Source: an uncultured bacterium
GTDB taxonomy: Bacteria; Bacillota; Clostridia; Oscillospirales; Oscillospiraceae
NCBI GenBank assembly: GCA_947364395.1
Contig: CANASS010000060.1
Span: 1-9,697 of the forward strand
DNA: 9,697 nucleotides
Direction: 5' to 3'
Shown: positions 4,414-9,697 of the stretch, in pieces
Position numbering within the stretch: position 1 is the first letter of the stretch
Layout of the letters: the number at the start of each line of letters is the position of its first letter
Translations under genes and position numbers: made by a program
The notes under the pieces: model-generated
Told to the model about the DNA's origin: nothing
Database searches by the model: none
The model's input: only the letters and a program-made list of their open reading frames with translations

Positions 4414-6955
4414 AAGTATTTTTAAGGGCTTCGCCCAATGGCTCTACAGCCTGGGCTTAGAGATCGTCCAATATATTGCCAACTCCCTGCTGGACGTGTT
4501 TTCCATGGATCTGGGCTACTTCCGGCGGGTGACCCCGGTCACAGACGATATCCTCTCCATCGTCATGGCTGCTGGCTGGGCACTGCTGCTGGGCAACCTG
4601 GTGTTCCAGGCGGTCAGGAGCATGGCCTCCGGCCTGGGCTTCGAGGGGGAGGATCCCAAGCTGCTGTTTATGCGGACCTTCGTGTTCGGCTTTCTACTCC
4701 TGGCCAGTCCCCAGGTGTGCGAGATCGGCCTGGGCATTTCCGCCAGTGTCATTGAGCTGCTCCAGGTTCCCAACAGCGTCACCATCAGCCTGCCCGAGGA
4801 GGACTACTTCAACATCGGGGCCTCCTGGCTGCTGGTCATCATCGTGAACTTCGTCATCATGTGGCAGATCGTCAAGCTCTTTTTTGAAATCGCGGAGCGG
4901 TATGTGGTGACGGCGGCGCTGGTTCTGCTCTCTCCGCTGGCCTTTGCCACCGGCGGCAGCAAAAATACCGCCGACATCTTCAAGGGCTGGTGCCGGATGT
5001 TCGGCTCCATGTGTCTGATGATGGTGCTCAATGTGGTGTTTCTGAAGCTGCTCCTGTCGGCCATGGGACATATGCCCTCCGATGTGGGGGTGCTGCCCTG
5101 GATGCTGCTCATCGTTGGCATCGCCCGGGTGGCCCGAAAGGCGGACAGCATCGTGGCCCGCATGGGGCTGAATCCCGCCATCACCGGGGACGGCCTGGGC
5201 CGGGGCCTGCCCGGCATGGTGGCCTATGCCGTGGTCAAGAGCGTGGGCTCCACCGTGGCGAAAACCGTGTCGCACTCGGCAGGAAAAAATGGTTTCGGCA
5301 AATCCACGGGTCCCCGGCGCTCCAACGGGCCAACGCCCGGGGGACGCTCCAACCCGCCGCCCACTCCGCCGCCCGTGCCTCCCTCCGGGGGCGGTTCGGG
5401 TGCGTCCAGACCTGCGGGGAACGGTTCCGGCGGGTCCGCCGCTCCGGCTGGGAACGGCCAGGGCGGGACAAACACCGGAGCAGGAACCGCCAAGCCCGCC
5501 GCATCCTACGCCAAGGGCGCGGGAAGGAGTTCGGCAAACAGCACAACGGAAAATTCCAGCACAAGTACACAGCACAACACAAACACACAGCAGGCGGCGT
5601 CCGGGCAAGGGCCCGCCCAGCAGCCTGTCCCCGGCAGCGGCGCGAAAGCACAGCGCACAGCGCCGCCGGGCACCCGGCGCACCTCCGTGCCGCCCGGTAC
5701 AAAGACGGCGTGGCAGAATACGCCCCGTCCGTCCGGCGCAGGCCCTGCCCCTACAGCGGCACAGGCGGCATCTGCGGAGAAAACGGGCAGCGCCGCCGCC
5801 CAAGCCCATCAGCAGGAAAAGCCGGAGCGTCCGCCCATTCCACGGGTGGGGCAGAACAACACCGGCCCCGGCAGGCCGCCCACGTCCGGCGGCGGGCAGG
5901 CCCCAAAGGGGGGCGGTCGGCGGACTTCTACGATTCATACCGCATCCCAAACCGCCTCCACCGCAGCCACTGGAACCACTTCAGCTACCCATACCAGCAC
6001 ACAGACCACCGCCCAGCAGCAGGGGCAGGCATCCAGGCCCATCTGGCAAAACGGCACGCCGGTCATCTCTCCGCCGCCCGGTGTGGGCGTTTCCGGCAAG
6101 GGCGCGAACAGCCGTCCCAAGGGGGCAGGGACACGCAAGACTTCCGCTCCTGCACAACCTCATGTCAGTGGCGAGACGGCATCGTCCGGCACAGCAGGAA
6201 CGCGCAGAACCTCTGCCCCTACCCAGCCTCCCATCGGTGGCAGGGTATCACCGTCTGGCACGGCAGGAACGGGCAAAGCTCCCGTCACCAGCCAGCCTCC
6301 TGTCAGCGGCGTAGCGGTCCCGTCCGATATGACAGGAACCCGCAAAACCTCTGTCTCCACCCAGCCTCCCATTGGCGGCAGGGCGTCGCCGCCTGGCACA
6401 GCAGGAATGGGCAAAGCTCCCGTTTCCAACCAACCTCCTGTCAACGGCGGGGCAACCCCGTCCGGCACGGCAGGAACGCGCAAAACCTCTGTTGCCACCC
6501 AGCCCCCCATCGGTGGCAGGGCGGCAACCTCTGGCACAGCAGGAACAGGGAAAGCTCCTGTTTCCAACCAGCCTCCTGTCAGCGGCGAAGCGGCATCGTC
6601 CGGCACGGCAGGAACACGCAAAGCCTCCGCACCCACCCAGCCTCCCATCGGCGGCAGAGCGTCGCCGTCCGGCACAGCAGGAACGGGCAAAGCCCCCATC
6701 ACCAGCCAGCCTCCTGTCAGCGGCGGGGCGGCATCGTCCGGCACGGCAGGAACCCACAAAACCGCTGTCCCCAGCCAGCCTCCCATCGGTGGCAGAGGGG
6801 CCCCGCCCGGCACAGCAGGAAAAGCTGTGCCGAAGTCCGGCCCCAACACGGGGACAAAACGCGTCAAATCAACCCCTGCCCAGGCGGCCATGAACGGTAC
6901 CGCCGGGCACAAAAAGAACACCAGGCGCAAGAAAGGAGGAACTGACATTGGATAA
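4397..6955 (+). CDS. VirB6/TrbL-like conjugative membrane protein with long repeat tail
   Basis: 852 residues in two parts. Residues 1-~290 are a polytopic membrane domain with hydrophobic stretches near 15-35, 52-72, 88-104, 141-163, 170-186, 201-224 and 232-246. It includes the segment VTAALVLLSPLAFATGGS, typical of VirB6/TrbL proteins, which form the inner-membrane pore of type IV secretion systems. Residues ~300-852 are Pro/Gly/Ser/Thr/Ala-rich and probably disordered, with ten 23-residue repeats at 575-804 and a basic end (HKKNTRRKKGG). This more than doubles the protein relative to a plain TrbL/VirB6 core of about 300 residues. Start: GTG 4397 shares a base with the ribosome site AAAGGAGG (4390-4397). 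An in-frame TGA at 4388 blocks upstream starts, and ATT 4406 sits eight bases after the site, so initiation at ATT is possible. The stop overlaps the next gene by eight bases. Confidence 0.8.
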   Translation: MSKILESIFKGFAQWLYSLGLEIVQYIANSLLDVFSMDLGYFRRVTPVTDDILSIVMAAGWALLLGNLVFQAVRSMASGLGFEGEDPKLLFMRTFVFGFLLLASPQVCEIGLGISASVIELLQVPNSVTISLPEEDYFNIGASWLLVIIVNFVIMWQIVKLFFEIAERYVVTAALVLLSPLAFATGGSKNTADIFKGWCRMFGSMCLMMVLNVVFLKLLLSAMGHMPSDVGVLPWMLLIVGIARVARKADSIVARMGLNPAITGDGLGRGLPGMVAYAVVKSVGSTVAKTVSHSAGKNGFGKSTGPRRSNGPTPGGRSNPPPTPPPVPPSGGGSGASRPAGNGSGGSAAPAGNGQGGTNTGAGTAKPAASYAKGAGRSSANSTTENSSTSTQHNTNTQQAASGQGPAQQPVPGSGAKAQRTAPPGTRRTSVPPGTKTAWQNTPRPSGAGPAPTAAQAASAEKTGSAAAQAHQQEKPERPPIPRVGQNNTGPGRPPTSGGGQAPKGGGRRTSTIHTASQTASTAATGTTSATHTSTQTTAQQQGQASRPIWQNGTPVISPPPGVGVSGKGANSRPKGAGTRKTSAPAQPHVSGETASSGTAGTRRTSAPTQPPIGGRVSPSGTAGTGKAPVTSQPPVSGVAVPSDMTGTRKTSVSTQPPIGGRASPPGTAGMGKAPVSNQPPVNGGATPSGTAGTRKTSVATQPPIGGRAATSGTAGTGKAPVSNQPPVSGEAASSGTAGTRKASAPTQPPIGGRASPSGTAGTGKAPITSQPPVSGGAASSGTAGTHKTAVPSQPPIGGRGAPPGTAGKAVPKSGPNTGTKRVKSTPAQAAMNGTAGHKKNTRRKKGGTDIG
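6119..6808 (+). repeat. Ten tandem 69-bp (23-aa) coding repeats, alternating A/B types
   Basis: Ten in-frame units of exactly 69 bp encode residues 575-804 of the VirB6-like protein. Units 2, 4, 6, 8 and 10 are type A (core TRKTSaPTQPPIGGR). Units 3, 5, 7 and 9 are type B (core TGKAPVtsQPPVSG). The true higher-order period is therefore 138 bp. Unit 1 is a hybrid: it starts like A (TRKTSAPAQP) and ends like B (HVSGETASS). Units differ by many synonymous and some coding changes but no indels. Confidence 0.9.
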
Positions 6956-8192
6956 TCAATCAAATGGCGCGGAAAAAGCAGCCAGGGCCGCAGCCGGAGC
7001 GGCCAATATCGCCCGGGGCGCAGCCTATAGCGGGCTGTACGGCGCCGCCGCCGAGGCGGTAAAGTCATTTTTCCCGGAGATCGTCAAAGGGAGCGTCATT
7101 CTCCTGTTTGTCATCATCCTGGGGCCGCTGCTGGTCTTTACCGCCCTGCCCAACATCCTGTTCGGCTTCGACAGCGCCACCGCCCCCGACATCGTGGACT
7201 TCACCGCCTCCGCCCATGAGCTGGAGGCCGTCTATCAAAACATTGACGGGAAAAATCAGACCGTCATCGACCGTCTGGTGGACAGCATCCTCCCGGATTT
7301 CATGACGGACGATGTGCCAGACTACGATGATTATGAGGTGAAAAAGTCGCTGGGCAATGTGAACCATTACTGGCTCATCGCGATTGGCTCGGTTCGCTAC
7401 AAACAGGACCTCAACACCATGGATGAGCCGGCCATAGAGAAGCTGCTGTTCGACAAGCTCACCTATACCGCCTCCATCAAGGACCGCATTTTGAAGATCA
7501 ACGTCCGGGACCTGACGCCGGACGCCTACATGGACAAGCTGGGCTTTACCCAGGAGGAAAAGGACTGGGCGGCCCTGCTCTATTCGGTGCTGGCGGACGG
7601 CCAGACCATCAGCCCCGACGACACCGACGGCCCGGGCAAGTACAACACGGATTACGGCGATATCGTCTTTTCCAACGCCGACACCCCCGTGGTCTACTAC
7701 AACCAGACGGACGCCCGGTGGGGCAACAAGCTCTACGGGCGCACCGGCACCATCGGCTGGGAGGGCTGCGGCCCCACCGCCCTGGCCATCGTGGTGGCCT
7801 CCATGACGGACAATAAGGTGACGCCCTACGACGTGGCCCAGTGGTCCGCCCAGAACGGCTACCGCTGCGAGGGCAACGGGAGCTACCACAGCCTGATCCC
7901 CAACGGCGGGGAGCACTACGGCCTCACCGTCACCAAGATCGGCAAGGACAGCAAAAAGCTGGTGGAGGCCCTGGAGTCGGGCAAGCTGGTCATCGCCATC
8001 ATGTCGGCGGGGCACTTCACCACCACCGGCCATTTCATCGTCCTGCGGGGCATCACCGAGGAGGGGAATGTGCTGGTGGCCGACCCCGCCAGCGTGAAGC
8101 GGAGCAACAAGGAGTGGCCCCTGGGCATCATCACCAACGAGGCCGCCACCCGGGCGGGCGCGGGCGGGCCCTTCTGGGTGTTCTCCAATTAG
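6948..8192 (+). CDS. Membrane-anchored C39-like cysteine peptidase of the transfer system
   Basis: 414 residues. The N-terminus is Ala-rich, followed by one membrane helix (about 47-70) that would place the rest outside the cell membrane. Residues 85-215 are an unrecognised alpha/beta region. Residues ~245-400 resemble the Peptidase_C39_2 papain-like fold: Q253 in YYNQTDARWGN, candidate nucleophile C274 in WEGCGPTALA, H362 in TGHFIVLRG and D379 in VADPAS. In Gram-positive conjugation systems the same position often holds a wall hydrolase (NlpC/P60, CHAP) that opens peptidoglycan for the channel. That role, or processing of a secreted partner, is inferred. The start is TTG at 6948, with AAAGGAGG (6932-6939) eight bases upstream. 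It overlaps the VirB6-like stop by eight bases and is followed after 11 bases by the HTH gene. Confidence 0.8.
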   Translation: MDNQSNGAEKAARAAAGAANIARGAAYSGLYGAAAEAVKSFFPEIVKGSVILLFVIILGPLLVFTALPNILFGFDSATAPDIVDFTASAHELEAVYQNIDGKNQTVIDRLVDSILPDFMTDDVPDYDDYEVKKSLGNVNHYWLIAIGSVRYKQDLNTMDEPAIEKLLFDKLTYTASIKDRILKINVRDLTPDAYMDKLGFTQEEKDWAALLYSVLADGQTISPDDTDGPGKYNTDYGDIVFSNADTPVVYYNQTDARWGNKLYGRTGTIGWEGCGPTALAIVVASMTDNKVTPYDVAQWSAQNGYRCEGNGSYHSLIPNGGEHYGLTVTKIGKDSKKLVEALESGKLVIAIMSAGHFTTTGHFIVLRGITEEGNVLVADPASVKRSNKEWPLGIITNEAATRAGAGGPFWVFSN

Positions 8193-8203
8193 GGGGTGCC
8201 GTC

Positions 8204-8479
8204 ATGGAACAGCACATCCTCTGCCGTGTGCGGGCGCTGCGCCTGCGCTACGGGATATCCCTGGCCGAACTGGCGGACGCCGCCGGTATCTCCCCCCAGC
8301 TTGTCTGCAAGATCGAGCTGGAGCCAAGGCGGCGCACCCCCGGCCACGAAAAGAAGCTGAGACGGGCCTTTGCCCTGCTCATCGACCGCCGCCGCGCCCG
8401 GCTGGACGCTCTGGAAACGGAGCTGGCCGAGGGCGGCGGCCTGTTCCAACCCGTGGAGGGAGATGAATATGGAAGCTGA
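8204..8479 (+). CDS. Small XRE-type helix-turn-helix protein
   Basis: 91-residue basic protein. Residues 8-40 form a typical XRE/Cro-like helix-turn-helix: RVRALRLRYGISLAELADAA, then GISPQLVCKIE. Residues 41-75 are very rich in Arg/Lys and helical, and the tail is acidic (EGDEYGS). The ATG at 8204 follows AGGGGGTG (8191-8198) by five bases, which decides the start although the frame is open further upstream inside the peptidase gene. It lies within the transfer operon, between the peptidase and the PrgI-like gene, overlapping the latter by 11 bases. It could regulate the operon or bind DNA during transfer. No operator-like palindrome was found near it. Confidence 0.75.
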   Translation: MEQHILCRVRALRLRYGISLAELADAAGISPQLVCKIELEPRRRTPGHEKKLRRAFALLIDRRRARLDALETELAEGGGLFQPVEGDEYGS

Positions 8480-8822
8480 GACCTATTATATTCCCGCCAA
8501 CTACACCGACGCGGGAAAACTGTTCGGGCTGTTTGAGATCCGCAACGCCATCGAGGCGGTGCTGGTGGGCCTGCCGGTGCTGGCCTTCTGCGCCTTCTGC
8601 CTGCCGCTGGAGCCCACCTGGAAGATCATCGTATCCCTGTTCCTGCTGGTGCCGGTGGTGGGCTTCGCCCTCATCGGCCTGAAGGACGACAGCCTGACCC
8701 GTTATTTGCATACCTGGTGGACCTGGCGGCGGAAACGCCGGGTCATGACTTATCGTGGAGAGGTAAATGAACATGAATTTGAAAGAACTTATCTTCGGCG
8801 GCGGCGTGACCGGCGTCAGTGA
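8469..8822 (+). CDS. PrgI-family conjugative membrane protein
   Basis: 117 residues with two membrane helices (about 27-47 and 51-71) after a short N-terminus with YYIPANY, and a long basic C-terminal stretch (WWTWRRKRRVMTYRGEV, later RRRRDRR). Size, topology, the tyrosine-proline N-terminal motif and the position directly before a VirB4-like ATPase match PrgI/TcpE-like components of Gram-positive type IV secretion systems, which are thought to sit in the membrane with VirB4. The start is taken as ATG 8469, with GGAGG (8455-8459) nine bases upstream. ATG 8463 is only three bases from that site. The 3' end overlaps the VirB4-like gene by about 50 bases, an unusually long overlap. Confidence 0.75.
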   Translation: MEAETYYIPANYTDAGKLFGLFEIRNAIEAVLVGLPVLAFCAFCLPLEPTWKIIVSLFLLVPVVGFALIGLKDDSLTRYLHTWWTWRRKRRVMTYRGEVNEHEFERTYLRRRRDRRQ

Positions 8823-9697
8823 CCGGGGCGGGGCCTACGCCGGGAGCATCCAGGCGTGGCTGCCCGTCAAGGACATCATCAAAGGCGTGGTGCTCACCCG
8901 GGACAAGCGGTTCATCAAGATCCTGGAGCTGCTGCCGGTGAACTTCTACACCATGTCGGAGCTGGAAAAGGGCTCGGCCATCGCGGACCTGGCCGCCTAT
9001 TTGAAGATCGCCCCGTCCAACCTGCAAATCAACGTCCTCACCCAAAAATTCGACCTGAACAGCTACCGGAAGATGCTGCGGGGGGCGCTGGAGCGGGAGC
9101 GGAACGACCGGTGCCGGGAGATGATCGAGGAGAGCATGGCCTATGTCCCCCAGCTGGTGGAGCGGGAGGCCATCACCCACCGCTTCTTCCTCTCCTTCTC
9201 CTATGACCCCGGCATGAAGGCGGCGGACAACACCCCCGGGGCCATCGCCGCCCTGCTCAACGAGAAGGCGGAGGTGGCCCGGCGGTACCTGGACCGCTGC
9301 GGGGTGGCGGTGCTGGAGCCGGAATACGAGGACAACTTCATCCTGGAGTTGCTGTACGGCCTGCTGAACAAGCATACCTCTCAGCACATCCGGCTTCCGG
9401 AGGGGGCCTTTGATATGCTGGGCACGGTCCACGGCGTTTTTGATGAAACCGCCCTGCAAATGGTCGAGGCCCCCGCCGCCGTGCCGGGGAAAAAGCGGAA
9501 ACGGCGCTTCGGGAAAAAACCGCTCCCCGGCGGCGTCAATGTGCTGGAGGCCGGGGCTACCACCATCCCGGACCTCATCGCCCCCTCCTCCATCGACAGC
9601 CATTCCCCGGACTACCTGCTGCTGGACGGGGTGTACCACGCTTACCTCTACATCGCGGGCTACGGCTACGCCACGGTGGTGGGCAAGGGCTGGCTGA
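8773..9697 (+). CDS. VirB4-like conjugation ATPase, N-terminal part (cut by window edge)
   Basis: Continuous frame from ATG 8773 (or ATG 8767) to the right edge with no stop, about 308 codons. It starts MNLKELIFGGG, then SIQAWLPVKDIIKGVVLTRD and a helical region containing ELLPVNFYTMSELEK. This matches the N-terminal domain of VirB4/TraE-type ATPases found right after PrgI in Gram-positive conjugative elements, which energise substrate transfer and channel assembly at the membrane. The Walker A and B motifs should lie beyond the window, so ATPase function is inferred from context and the N-domain. A strongly basic loop (GKKRKRRFGKK, about residues 239-249) interrupts the domain. GGAGAGG (8757-8763) is nine bases before ATG 8773 and three before ATG 8767, favouring 8773. 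Confidence 0.8.
   Translation, partial: MNLKELIFGGGVTGVSDRGGAYAGSIQAWLPVKDIIKGVVLTRDKRFIKILELLPVNFYTMSELEKGSAIADLAAYLKIAPSNLQINVLTQKFDLNSYRKMLRGALERERNDRCREMIEESMAYVPQLVEREAITHRFFLSFSYDPGMKAADNTPGAIAALLNEKAEVARRYLDRCGVAVLEPEYEDNFILELLYGLLNKHTSQHIRLPEGAFDMLGTVHGVFDETALQMVEAPAAVPGKKRKRRFGKKPLPGGVNVLEAGATTIPDLIAPSSIDSHSPDYLLLDGVYHAYLYIAGYGYATVVGKGWL

Noticed and set aside
4694..5950. Long minus-strand frame opposite the VirB6-like gene
   Set aside because: Arg/Gly/Ala-rich low-complexity shadow of the Pro/Gly-rich tail, and the plus frame has real membrane helices.
6119..6808. CRISPR array
   Set aside because: Units are contiguous 69-bp coding repeats with no unique spacers and no cas genes.
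4990..6945. Second long plus-strand frame overlapping the VirB6-like gene
   Set aside because: It stays open because of high GC and the 69-bp repeats (length divisible by three), yields Arg/His/Gln-rich sequence, and lacks start signals.
6160..7068. Minus-strand repeat frame (PPMGGW-type repeats)
   Set aside because: It only mirrors the coding repeats. Conservation pattern and membrane domain support the plus frame.
7841..8203. Extended upstream start for the HTH protein
   Set aside because: The extension lies inside the peptidase gene and is His/Gly/Arg-rich junk. ATG 8204 has a well-spaced ribosome site and starts right at the HTH fold.

Overview
The window is a GC-rich stretch (apart from a few AT-rich patches) that reads as part of an integrative and conjugative element of a Gram-positive Clostridia-type gut bacterium. 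An Oscillospiraceae-like host is my inference from base composition, strong AAAGGAGG-type ribosome sites, CnaB/SpaA surface protein cargo and a PrgI-VirB4 type IV secretion pair. No 16S, tRNA or integrase is present to confirm it.

Left part (1-2327): the 3' end of a large surface adhesin made of six CnaB/SpaA-like modules plus a final beta-rich domain. It ends in LPQTG-Tyr-stop, with no hydrophobic anchor. The gene is cut at the left, and the first ~50 bases are abruptly AT-rich. A strong hairpin (2340-2365) separates it from a convergent, lower-GC minus-strand gene (2379-2888) for a small zinc-ribbon protein. That gene has a near-ideal promoter placed so close to the start that the mRNA would be leaderless or nearly so.

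Middle (2934-3721): a 56-codon ORF overlaps, through GTGA, a stand-alone HD-GYP protein with intact motifs, a probable cyclic-di-GMP phosphodiesterase.

Right part (3794-9697): a tightly packed type IV secretion operon, all on +. In order it encodes a VirB2/TrbC-like pilin candidate, a perfect 16-bp stem hairpin, a 58-aa small ORF, a VirB6/TrbL-like membrane channel protein, a membrane-anchored C39-like cysteine peptidase, a small XRE-type HTH protein, a PrgI-family membrane protein, and the N-terminal third or so of a VirB4-like ATPase that runs off the right edge. The VirB6/TrbL-like protein carries a ~550-residue disordered tail with ten 23-residue repeats. Most junctions overlap, suggesting translational coupling, and several starts look non-ATG (TTG, GTG, possibly ATT).

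Together the right part would build the mating channel: pilin, inner-membrane pore, wall-cleaving or processing peptidase, and energising ATPase. The left part is cargo that may affect attachment (adhesin) and the sessile/motile switch (c-di-GMP turnover). The most unusual points are the repeat tail on the VirB6-like protein, the apparent ATT start, the hairpin after the pilin gene, the HD-GYP cargo, and the anchorless LPQTG terminus.
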